From contig CAYVGI010000045.1 in assembly GCA_964451095.1 (NCBI GenBank), forward strand, positions 1 to 30,368: a stretch of 30,368 nucleotides of DNA, read 5' to 3'. The notes below the pieces were generated by a model. The model was not told the DNA's origin. It was given only the letters and a program-made list of their open reading frames with translations, and did no database searches. Position numbers and translations under genes: made by a program. Source of the stretch: DAOTTY01 sp964451095. GTDB taxonomy: Bacteria > Chloroflexota > Anaerolineae > Aggregatilineales > Phototrophicaceae. Position 1 is the stretch's first letter. Each line of letters begins with the position of its first letter. Shown here piece by piece: positions 1-7,318 of the stretch.

Positions 1-95
1 GGTCTTGTGGAATTTGCTCTCTCGTCGCGAGTCGGTTTTCGCCGCACATTGTACCGCGCCTGCATGCGTATGCGACTCTGCGAATGGCGGGCGGC

Positions 96-123
96 TGTTC
101 AAATGCGCCCACATAGATATAAT
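96..123 (+). promoter_or_regulatory. Candidate sigma70-like promoter for the first gene
   Basis: A perfect TATAAT lies at 118-123, about 35 bases before the ATG at 159. The matching -35 region near 95-101 is a poor match, so the call rests mainly on the -10. A GGGGAA ribosome-binding site at 148-153 precedes the ATG. Confidence 0.5.
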
Positions 124-158
124 GGCGCGTCGGTTATGCTACAGCACGGGGAACCGCT

Positions 159-1343
159 ATGTCTTCGATACACGACACCCAGCCGAATGTGCCCGTCCAA
201 CCCCAACCTGCCACCGATACGCCCGGCGGACCGGGCTGTGTTGCCTGGGGATTGCTTACAGTTGCGGCAAGCGCATGCAGCCTGATTGCTGTGCTGGTCG
301 CCGGGCTGGGCGGCTACCTGACCGGGCAAACAGAGGTTGAGACACTGCTAGACGGCACCAAACAGGCGCAAATCAACCAATACCTATCAGACGTACCCAC
401 CCGCGTTGCCGAGGGCAACACCGCTTACATTGAAGGCTACATCGACTGGTTCGGTGAGCTAACACCCGCACCGACGGAACTGGCAGGGCTGGTTGCCACG
501 GGCACACAGCTCGCGCAGGATATACAACCGACGGCGACCGCCACCGCTACGGCGACCATCCCTGTGACGGAGACCCTGCCGCCTACTGCCGCCGCGACGA
601 GCACCACAGCACCCACACTGGCAAGCGCCAGCGCCGCCGATGATGCGGACGCACCGCTTTTCGACGCAGCAGCGCTGTTCCAGGAGGCAGAAGCGCAGAT
701 TGCCGACGGCGAGCTTGACGAGGCAGTGAAAACGCTGGTCGCCGTGCAGGGCGTTGACCCCACATTCCGCCCGCAGGAGGTGCAGGATTTGATCTTCCAA
801 ACGCTGCGCCGCCAAGCAGAACAGCTACTCCGCTCCGGTGACCCGGCGACACTATCTGTCGGTATCGTCAAGGCGAACGAGGCTGAGCGCTACGGCAACA
901 TCGGAGAGCTATCCTACGAGCGGTACATAGCGGAACTGTACATCAACGCGCAATCCAACGAGGCAACAAACCCACAGGCGGCAATCGAGGGCTACGGCAC
1001 CATCTACACACAGGCACCCAGCTACCTGGACGTGCGCAGCAAGCTTTACAACCTGCGTGTGGAGCTAGGCGACGCTTACCTGGTGTCGCTGGATTACTGC
1101 CCGGCGGTGACGCAATATCAGGCGGCGTTGCAACTCGTCAACGCGCCAGAGATCGAAACGAAGCTGCAAACCGCAGAGGCATCTTGTACCGATCCGAGTG
1201 TGGTGGGGGATACGGTGGCGCCGGGCGCTGCACCAGCAAGCACGAGCGAGGGTGCAACACCATCAACTGAGGGCGAAAGCGCGACAGCAGTGCCGACTGC
1301 CAGCGACGGCGGTGGGGTTTCGCCGATTGGGGAGCGCCCGTAG
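159..1343 (+). CDS. Single-pass membrane-anchored protein with Thr-rich linker and helical (TPR-like) repeat region
   Basis: I do not recognise a named family. The 394-residue protein has a short cytoplasmic N-terminus, one hydrophobic segment at about residues 30-55, a Thr/Ala/Pro-rich linker at about 120-155 with a TATATATAT run, and then an alpha-helical region at about 165-345. That region reads like TPR-style repeats (FQEAEAQIADGELDEAVKTL, then AIEGYGTIYTQAP and later CPAVTQYQAALQL). The C-terminus is Ser/Thr/Ala/Pro-rich and disordered. This layout is common in Chloroflexota surface proteins, where a helical scaffold is held outside the membrane. The start at 159 is supported by GGGGAA eight bases upstream and a TATAAT at 118-123. 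It is a single gene ending in a clear intrinsic terminator. The function is unknown; a role in protein-protein interaction at the envelope is inference only. Confidence 0.8.
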   Translation: MSSIHDTQPNVPVQPQPATDTPGGPGCVAWGLLTVAASACSLIAVLVAGLGGYLTGQTEVETLLDGTKQAQINQYLSDVPTRVAEGNTAYIEGYIDWFGELTPAPTELAGLVATGTQLAQDIQPTATATATATIPVTETLPPTAAATSTTAPTLASASAADDADAPLFDAAALFQEAEAQIADGELDEAVKTLVAVQGVDPTFRPQEVQDLIFQTLRRQAEQLLRSGDPATLSVGIVKANEAERYGNIGELSYERYIAELYINAQSNEATNPQAAIEGYGTIYTQAPSYLDVRSKLYNLRVELGDAYLVSLDYCPAVTQYQAALQLVNAPEIETKLQTAEASCTDPSVVGDTVAPGAAPASTSEGATPSTEGESATAVPTASDGGGVSPIGERP

Positions 1344-1355
1344 GCTGGAAACGCG

Positions 1356-1382
1356 AAAGGCACCATCGCAGGTGCCTTTTTT
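1356..1382 (+). terminator. Intrinsic terminator
   Basis: The stem AAAGGCACC (1356-1364) pairs with GGTGCCTTT (1371-1379) across a six-base loop and runs into six T residues (1377-1382). It begins 13 bases after the stop of the anchored TPR-like protein and separates it from the convergent coaE gene. Confidence 0.9.
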
Positions 1383-1406
1383 GTTGTGTTGGGTGCTAGG
1401 TAGCGG

Positions 1407-2648
1407 CTAGATGGGCTTGAGCACGCGGTCTTCGCGCAGCTTCTTCATCAGGATTTGCAAGCCGTCTTTTTCCGAGAGTGTTTCTTGCACTGCCTCGCGC
1501 CACGCCGGAATTTTGATGTCCCGGATACCAGTTAGGTCGTAGCCGTTGGTGCGGAAGGCGTTAACGGTGTCTGCCGGGGTGTTGTTCGGCATAAACACGA
1601 AAGACACCTCGCTCTGCAACTCCTCGGACGCCGTTTCCACTTCGCTGACGAGCTTTTGCACCACGCTGGTCTTGTCCACACTGCCGTCCATGTAGAACTC
1701 GTCGCAGCGGGTGATCAGGTTTTCCACCTGCCAGCCCAGCACCGCCACGACTGCCTCGGCATCTGCCTCGGCAATCAGGTAGCTTTTCTGACCAAAGGAC
1801 ATCATGACGTCCATGCGGCTGACGCTTTGCCCGCTGTGCTTGGAGATAAACGCCGCGATTGCCTGGGCGTTGGTGGGCATCCCGCGCTTGACGTTCACAT
1901 CACCGCTGATGGCGGCAGATGGTGTGGCTTGCGCCTGTTGGTTGGCGGCGGCGGCACGCTGTGCCGCAGCACTTGCCGCCTGTTTTGCTGCCGCCGGTGT
2001 GGCGCCAGCAGTGGGTGCTTGCCCGCCCTGCATACGGCGGATGACCTCCTGCTTGACGTCTTCCCACGCCGTTTGTACCTGCTTCCAGGTGTCTTCCACG
2101 CTGCCGTCATTCTTGATCACGACATCGGCACGGGAGAGCTTTTCCGACTGGGGGTTTTGCGCCTTCATCCGCATGTTTGCTTCATCGGCGGTCATCTTGC
2201 GCTTGGCGGTGAGGCGTGCCACCTGCGTGTTCGGGGACGCATCCACCACCCAAACGGCGTCTACCCACCCGCCTAGCTCACCTTCGATGAGCTTAATTGC
2301 CTCGATGATGACGACACGCTGGGGTGCTCGCTTCACAAGGGTGTCTATCGCCTGGCGCACAATGGGGTGCACGATGCTTTCCAGTTCGGCAAGTGCTGCC
2401 GGGTTGGAAAACACAACGTTGGCGAGCGCCTTGCGGTTAATGCGTTTGTCGCTGTCCAGGATGAACATGCCGAACTTTTCCACAACGGGTTTGTAGGCGG
2501 GTGCCCCCGGCTGCATCGCCTGGTTGCTCAGTCCGTCGGCGTCAATCGTGTATGCACCCAGGTGCTGCAACATCTGCCGGACAACACTCTTCCCGGTGGC
2601 AATGTTCCCGGTGAGACCGATCACGTATTTGTTTGCCCAACGACCCAC
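1407..2648 (-). CDS. coaE: Dephospho-CoA kinase with long C-terminal extension
   Basis: The N-terminal 200 residues are a dephospho-CoA kinase, which phosphorylates the ribose 3'-hydroxyl of dephospho-CoA with ATP as the last step of CoA synthesis. The Walker A motif GLTGNIATGKS is at residues 11-21, followed by the typical DADG (37-39 region) and the HPIVRQ stretch near 94. I placed the start at the GTG at 2648 because GGAGG (2656-2660) sits seven bases upstream; an ATG at 2684 would add 12 residues with no support. A normal CoaE is about 200 residues. This one is 413: an Ala/Gln-rich linker (about 205-250) joins a second folded domain at about 256-413. That domain has a weakly GNAT-like pattern (AVVAVLGWQVENLITRCDEF, then FRTNGYD), but I cannot assign it. 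Kinase call firm; extension function unknown. Confidence 0.9.
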   Translation of the reverse strand: MGRWANKYVIGLTGNIATGKSVVRQMLQHLGAYTIDADGLSNQAMQPGAPAYKPVVEKFGMFILDSDKRINRKALANVVFSNPAALAELESIVHPIVRQAIDTLVKRAPQRVVIIEAIKLIEGELGGWVDAVWVVDASPNTQVARLTAKRKMTADEANMRMKAQNPQSEKLSRADVVIKNDGSVEDTWKQVQTAWEDVKQEVIRRMQGGQAPTAGATPAAAKQAASAAAQRAAAANQQAQATPSAAISGDVNVKRGMPTNAQAIAAFISKHSGQSVSRMDVMMSFGQKSYLIAEADAEAVVAVLGWQVENLITRCDEFYMDGSVDKTSVVQKLVSEVETASEELQSEVSFVFMPNNTPADTVNAFRTNGYDLTGIRDIKIPAWREAVQETLSEKDGLQILMKKLREDRVLKPI

Positions 2649-2734
2649 GGCTGATCCTCCGAATTGACTGGTAGCAAATAGCAAATGCTGCGAATGGGTG
2701 TGCCGCTACAGGAGCACACCAATAGTATTTCGCC

Positions 2735-2740
2735 AGTATA
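2735..2740 (-). promoter_or_regulatory. Possible -10 element for coaE
   Basis: On the minus strand TATACT lies about 85 bases upstream of the coaE GTG. No good -35 hexamer is found at the right distance. The rest of the 2649-2917 gap between the divergent coaE and M20 genes shows no other clear signal apart from a weak plus-strand TTGAGC-16-TAATGA pair at 2771-2798. Confidence 0.3.
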
Positions 2741-2917
2741 ACATACAGACGCGTCAGTTAGCTACTAGAGTTGAGCAGCGCGGCAAAAAACTTAATGACT
2801 TAACGCTCGCACGGGAGCAGTCCCGGTGAGCAGGGCGCTGCATGTGGTGGCGCATCTGTTTAAACCGTGCTAACCTACCCCGAATTATCTCGTTGCCATT
2901 CCAGGACAGCTACGGAA

Positions 2918-4192
2918 ATGGTCACAGCACCCCAATTTCCCCTCATGCCCGTATCCCAATTACGCATTAACGCAGACCGCCTGCTTGCAGACTTTGAAGC
3001 GCTTGCCAAAATCGGTGCGCAGCCCAACGGCGCGGTTAGCCGCCCGGCGCTGTCGCTGGAGGATTTGGAAGCACGCGCATGGTTCGCAGACCAGATCGAG
3101 GAGGCGCACCTACGCTACCGCGACGACGACGCAGGTAACCTGAGCGGTGTGCTGCCCAGCGCAGACGCCACCGCCAAGTCCTTGCTCATCGGCTCTCATT
3201 TGGACGGTGTCGTCAACGGTGGGCACTACGACGGCACCATCGGTGTGCTTGCCGGGCTGGAAGTGCTGCGCACCGTGCGGGAGGCAGGGCTATCGCTGCC
3301 CGTTCACCTGGAAGTCGTCAACTTCACAGATGAGGAGGGCACATGGTTCTCGCTGCTGGGCAGCCGCGGCATGACTGGACGCCTACCCGTGGCGAAGCTG
3401 GGCGACAAACGCGGGCAAGACGGCGCGTTCCGGGCAGCGCTCACGCGGGCAGGCATCGACATCGCCCGCCTGAAGAACGCCCGGCGTGACCCGGCGGGAC
3501 TGCTGGGGTTCTTGGAATTGCACATTGAGCAGGGGAATGTGCTGAACCAGCTTGGCGCGGATATTGGCATTGTGCGCGGGGTTGTCGGGCGTACTACCTA
3601 CCAACTCACCTTCCATGGGGAGCGCGGGCACAGCGGCACAACCGACTTCTACAGCCGCAAGGACGCGCTGCAAGGGGCGGCGATGTTCATCACACGGGCG
3701 CACATCCTCGCGCACGACCGTCACGACGGCAGCTTGGTGAACTGTGGCAAGCTGGATGTACATCCGGGGACCTTTAACGTGATACCGGAGCGTGCCCAAC
3801 TGCTGGTAGAGTGCCGCCACGCCCAGGAAGAAACGCTGCTGGAGCTTGAGGGCGACCTGCTGGCGCTGGCACAGGACTGTGCGGAAATGTACCAACTGCG
3901 GCTGGAAGCGCAGCGCCTGGAACATATGGACGCAGGCGTGATGGACGCAGGCGTTTCCGAGACGATTGAGCAGGCGTGTGACCAGCTAAACCTGCTGCAC
4001 AAGGGCGTGGTGAGCTATGCCGGGCACGACGCACAGCCGATGAGCGCGTTCACCCCCACAGGGCTGATCTTTATCCCATCTGTAGGCGGGATGAGCCACA
4101 GCCCGATGGAGTTTTCCCATTGGGCAGATGTGGTAAACGGTGCCAATGTGCTACTGCACACCACACTCGCCCTGGCAACACAGGGGCGTTAG
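2918..4192 (+). CDS. M20 family amidohydrolase (hydantoinase/carbamoylase type)
   Basis: This is a zinc-dependent amidohydrolase of the N-carbamoyl-L-amino-acid hydrolase / allantoate amidohydrolase / beta-ureidopropionase group, which splits a carbamoyl or ureido C-N bond in the cytosol. Metal-site motifs, counted from the ATG at 2918, are GSHLDG (His94), GGHYDG (Asp105), FTDEEG (Glu139-Glu140), ELHIEQG (His202) and a late GGMSHSP histidine. A GHDAQPM motif near the end also fits this group. The 424-residue length is normal. I prefer the ATG at 2918 over the GTG at 2867 because the extra 17 residues look unlike the family and AGGA lies at 2903-2906. The gene stands alone and converges with sbtA, so the exact substrate cannot be told from neighbours. 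Confidence 0.9.
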   Translation: MVTAPQFPLMPVSQLRINADRLLADFEALAKIGAQPNGAVSRPALSLEDLEARAWFADQIEEAHLRYRDDDAGNLSGVLPSADATAKSLLIGSHLDGVVNGGHYDGTIGVLAGLEVLRTVREAGLSLPVHLEVVNFTDEEGTWFSLLGSRGMTGRLPVAKLGDKRGQDGAFRAALTRAGIDIARLKNARRDPAGLLGFLELHIEQGNVLNQLGADIGIVRGVVGRTTYQLTFHGERGHSGTTDFYSRKDALQGAAMFITRAHILAHDRHDGSLVNCGKLDVHPGTFNVIPERAQLLVECRHAQEETLLELEGDLLALAQDCAEMYQLRLEAQRLEHMDAGVMDAGVSETIEQACDQLNLLHKGVVSYAGHDAQPMSAFTPTGLIFIPSVGGMSHSPMEFSHWADVVNGANVLLHTTLALATQGR

Positions 4193-4205
4193 GTTGGGCT
4201 ATCGG

Positions 4206-5171
4206 CTATCGGATGAAGAACTGTGCCGCCTCAAAGTAAAGCGGCAGCCCTGCGATGAGGTTGAACGGGAACGTAATCGCTAACGCCGCGGTCAGGTAGT
4301 AACCGGGGTTCGCACCGGGGATGTTTGCCTGCACGGTGGCAGGTGCCGTGATGTAGGACGCGCTGGCGGAGATAGTGCCCATAATCATCGCGCCGCCGAC
4401 CGACAAACCCACCAGAGACGCCAACCACACCCCCACCACGCCGTTGATGAGCGTCATGACGATGGCAAACGCGAACAGAAACCACCCTGCTTCACGCAGG
4501 TCTGCGAGGCGCTTGCCCACCTGGGTGCCCATTTCCAGCAGGAACAGCGTGAGGAAACCAGGGAACAAATCTACGAAGAAAACGCCCACCTGCGCCTCGC
4601 CAATCTCCCCGGACAAGTAACCGATTACAACGCCGCCACCCAGCAGCAGGAAGCTCTTGCCGCTAAGCGCAGAGCGCACTACCGCGCCGATGCGTTGTTC
4701 GCTGCCCAGGCGGGCGTTTGCCAGCAGCAAACCCAGCGCCACCGCCGGAATCTCCATGATGACGTACATGGTGGGCATATAGCCCTCGAACGGCTCGTTC
4801 ACCTCGCTGAGGAAGGTGATGCACGCGCTAAGCGTGACGGCGGACACCGCGCCAAAGTGGATGCCCAGCGCAATCGCGTTCGTTTCGTCCATCCTGCCCA
4901 CACGCCATAACAACACGTAGGACACAGCAACGATGCTCGCCCCAAGCCCGCCTGCTACCAGCGCTGCCCCGCCGAACCCCTGCAACGGCGACTTTGCCAG
5001 GTCGAAGCCGCCCTTTAGCCCGATGGCGAACAGCAGATAAATCGAAATGATTGAATACACTTGCTCCGGAATGCGCAGGTCACTTTTGACCAGCACCGCG
5101 ATGATGCCCAGCACAAACGCCAGTACCGTCGGCGAAAGCAAATTGATGCGTAATACTTCGCCCAGTTCCAC
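4206..5171 (-). CDS. sbtA: SbtA-type sodium-dependent bicarbonate transporter
   Basis: The 321-residue, almost wholly hydrophobic protein fits the SbtA (DUF897) family, inner-membrane permeases that import bicarbonate with sodium. About ten membrane segments in two halves are visible. Typical stretches are FAIGLKGGFDLA near residue 50, ALGIHFGAVSAVTLSAC near 100-118, and GTISASASYITAPATVQ near 265-280. The start is the GTG at 5171, preceded by an AGGGA-type site about ten bases upstream. In cyanobacteria SbtA is usually paired with the PII-like regulator SbtB; no such gene is nearby. The gene follows the metallopeptidase on the same strand with a hairpin between them (5194-5221), so it may have its own transcript. 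The family call is secure; actual substrate in this organism is inferred. Confidence 0.9.
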   Translation of the reverse strand: MELGEVLRINLLSPTVLAFVLGIIAVLVKSDLRIPEQVYSIISIYLLFAIGLKGGFDLAKSPLQGFGGAALVAGGLGASIVAVSYVLLWRVGRMDETNAIALGIHFGAVSAVTLSACITFLSEVNEPFEGYMPTMYVIMEIPAVALGLLLANARLGSEQRIGAVVRSALSGKSFLLLGGGVVIGYLSGEIGEAQVGVFFVDLFPGFLTLFLLEMGTQVGKRLADLREAGWFLFAFAIVMTLINGVVGVWLASLVGLSVGGAMIMGTISASASYITAPATVQANIPGANPGYYLTAALAITFPFNLIAGLPLYFEAAQFFIR

Positions 5172-5193
5172 GAGAATTTTGTCCCTTCATGCG

Positions 5194-5221
5194 ACGCGCC
5201 GGACGAAAATGCCCGGCGCGT
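5194..5221 (-). other. GC-rich hairpin between metallopeptidase and sbtA
   Basis: ACGCGCCGG (5194-5202) and CCGGCGCGT (5213-5221) form a perfect nine-base-pair stem with a ten-base loop. On the minus strand it follows the metallopeptidase stop and lies just before the sbtA ribosome-binding site. It lacks a T-tract, so it may be a weak terminator or a structured sbtA leader. Confidence 0.5.
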
Positions 5222-5284
5222 GTGCGTCTGATCCGTTAATGGCGCTTAGTTGTAGCAGGTTTCGGGGTAAACGCAAGTAATTGG

Positions 5285-7171
5285 CTACTGCGCCTGGACG
5301 TTGACCGTGATTTCCGCCGGGACGGTCGTCGTCGGGGCAAAGGGTGCCAGCACCAACACCACACGGTCTGCGTCAGGGGAAAGAGGAAGTATGTATTCGC
5401 CCGTGCTGCCCGCCAGCAACCAGCGCGTAACACGGTTCTCATTGCCGATGTACTCCACTGCCTGCACCCATACCTGCTGCGGCAGGCGGTTATCCGTCAG
5501 CAGCCAGCCTTCCGCCGTCCAATCATCAAGCTGGGAGGCGTCTGCAAAGGTGCTCTGGTAGATCGTCGCGCCCGTTGTGGTATCGGTCACGTTTACGCTG
5601 TCAACAAACATGCCGGGTCGGTTCACCGCGTCATCATAGATCATCTCAAAGCGCAGCAGTACCTGCTGCCCGGCGTAGTCCGCCAGTGAGATTTGTTCGC
5701 TCACCCATGTGGATTGATCGCCGCCGCTGGTGCCCGTGTAGCCCGCGCCATAGGCGGTGAAGTGCGGGTTCTCCGTGGTCATCTCATCGGACTGCAACAC
5801 AGCCCACGTTGCGCCGCCGTCCGTGCTTATCATCACGTAGCCATAATCCCACAGCCGTTCAATGTGGTACCACAGGTCAAACGCCAGCACAGGATTCTGC
5901 GTGTTGGTCAAATCTACTGGCAGCGTGAGCCGGGTGTTGCTGTCGTCGCCACGGTTGCTGTACCACATGGGCGTCCCAGTTGGGGATTGCATGGGTGCTA
6001 GCCCAACCACACCAGGGGCATCAACGCGGATGTTGAGTCCAGTGGCGGCAGCGGGCACATTCAGCGCAAGGTAGGCGGCGGCGTACTGGTTGACGGATAG
6101 GGTTTCTGTGATGGGCAAAGCATCATAGGTCGTCTGGCGCATCCCACGCAGCCCACTGAGCGAACGATAACCGTAAATGCCTTCTGGCGTGTTGTCCGGG
6201 TCTAGAATCAGGTTTGCCAGCACCCAATCGGCAAACAGGTCGTTGGCGGTGGTGCCGTTCTGTTCGGCTACGTTCTGCACGCCGACCATGCCATTTGCTG
6301 GGTCTGCGCTCAGCGTGTTTAGCACCGCCTCGCCGAAGCGCTCGTACAGGTAGGTCACCCACATCTGCGACGCGCCGTAGTCTGCGGTGCGGTTGCCGTT
6401 TTCCGTCCAGGTGTTAAGCTGCGTGTTCGGGTTGGACTGGAATGCCGCCACTGCGAACAGGTCGGTATCGCCCAGGTAAAACTGTGTGAACTGCGAAAAG
6501 CCCTCGTCCATCCAGCCGTCCTCGTTGGCGTCTACATTGGCACGGATCATATGCTGGAACTCGTGGGCGGTGATGCTGGTGAGGGCGTATTCACCGATCA
6601 GGTTTTCTACTGCGTCCAAGTTGAAGAAAAACATCTCGCGGGCGTTGCTCGTGGGCACTGCCTCTACCGGGTAGGCGTGCTTGCTGGCAAAGTACGCGGC
6701 GATGCCCATGCCCAGGTCACGGGCGAACAAGCCGTGCACACGCGGGTCGCCGTCCACGCCGGGGGAGGTTTCGCTGCCCCACAGTGCCCGCACCTGTGCG
6801 TAAACCTGTGTGTCGAACTCATCAGCGAGGCGCTGCAACCCCTCTATCGACACGTCTTCGCCTTCCTGCACCCACAGGTAGATGTGCGCTCCGACGACTT
6901 TGAGTTCTGCTTGCACCTGGAAGCTGCGATCTTCAAAGGAGTTGTCTACCCAGAAGGTCTGCACGGTTCCCACAGTTAGTGGGGCAGGGTTCACCGGCGG
7001 CGGCGCGATGGTTGTCACGCCCTGTAACCGCTGCGAGAGGTCGATCAGGTCACGTGGGGGGACAACTGCCTCATTGAGTGCCCCCACTGTGGGGAACGCG
7101 GCGGTGTCTTGCGCGAGCGCACTGCCGCCAAGTGCCAGTGTTAGCACCACAAACAAAAACCACTTTCTCAT
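5285..7171 (-). CDS. Secreted gluzincin-type zinc metallopeptidase
   Basis: This is a 628-residue exported peptidase. A signal peptide spans residues 1-20, with likely cleavage before QDTAA. The zinc motif HEFQH is at 203-207 (His203, Glu204, His207) and the third ligand is probably Glu223 in MDEGFSQF. This arrangement is that of gluzincins such as immune inhibitor A-like or M30-like enzymes. The region from about 350 onward is beta-rich: FDLWYHIERLWDYGYVMIST and LLRFEMIYDDA resemble the MAM/jelly-roll part found after the catalytic domain in immune-inhibitor-A peptidases. The ATG at 7171 has AGGA about eight bases upstream. It is divergent from the large binding protein at 7319 and shares a compact promoter region with it. 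Substrate is unknown; a role in extracellular protein breakdown is likely. Confidence 0.88.
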   Translation of the reverse strand: MRKWFLFVVLTLALGGSALAQDTAAFPTVGALNEAVVPPRDLIDLSQRLQGVTTIAPPPVNPAPLTVGTVQTFWVDNSFEDRSFQVQAELKVVGAHIYLWVQEGEDVSIEGLQRLADEFDTQVYAQVRALWGSETSPGVDGDPRVHGLFARDLGMGIAAYFASKHAYPVEAVPTSNAREMFFFNLDAVENLIGEYALTSITAHEFQHMIRANVDANEDGWMDEGFSQFTQFYLGDTDLFAVAAFQSNPNTQLNTWTENGNRTADYGASQMWVTYLYERFGEAVLNTLSADPANGMVGVQNVAEQNGTTANDLFADWVLANLILDPDNTPEGIYGYRSLSGLRGMRQTTYDALPITETLSVNQYAAAYLALNVPAAATGLNIRVDAPGVVGLAPMQSPTGTPMWYSNRGDDSNTRLTLPVDLTNTQNPVLAFDLWYHIERLWDYGYVMISTDGGATWAVLQSDEMTTENPHFTAYGAGYTGTSGGDQSTWVSEQISLADYAGQQVLLRFEMIYDDAVNRPGMFVDSVNVTDTTTGATIYQSTFADASQLDDWTAEGWLLTDNRLPQQVWVQAVEYIGNENRVTRWLLAGSTGEYILPLSPDADRVVLVLAPFAPTTTVPAEITVNVQAQ

Positions 7172-7207
7172 GCCAATGTCCTATAGTCTTTTCGGTTGAG
7201 TGACCTT

Positions 7208-7235
7208 AGTGTACGGCACTGCCCCGGACGGGCAA
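7208..7235 (-). promoter_or_regulatory. Promoter of the metallopeptidase gene
   Basis: Read on the minus strand, TTGCCC (7230-7235) and TACACT (7208-7213) are separated by 16 bases, giving a start of transcription about 30 bases before the ATG at 7171. Its -35 box directly abuts that of the divergent promoter. Confidence 0.5.
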
Positions 7236-7264
7236 TTGGCAACCTGCCCCGAACACGACATAAT
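7236..7264 (+). promoter_or_regulatory. Promoter of the 897-residue binding protein gene
   Basis: TTGGCA (7236-7241) and CATAAT (7259-7264) are separated by exactly 17 bases, a good sigma70-type match. It predicts a leader of about 48 bases before the ATG at 7319. It lies back to back with the minus-strand promoter. Confidence 0.65.
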
Positions 7265-7318
7265 CTAGGGCGCGATGAAACCGAAAATGCAGATGACGAA
7301 CGACGAAGGTTTATCCTG

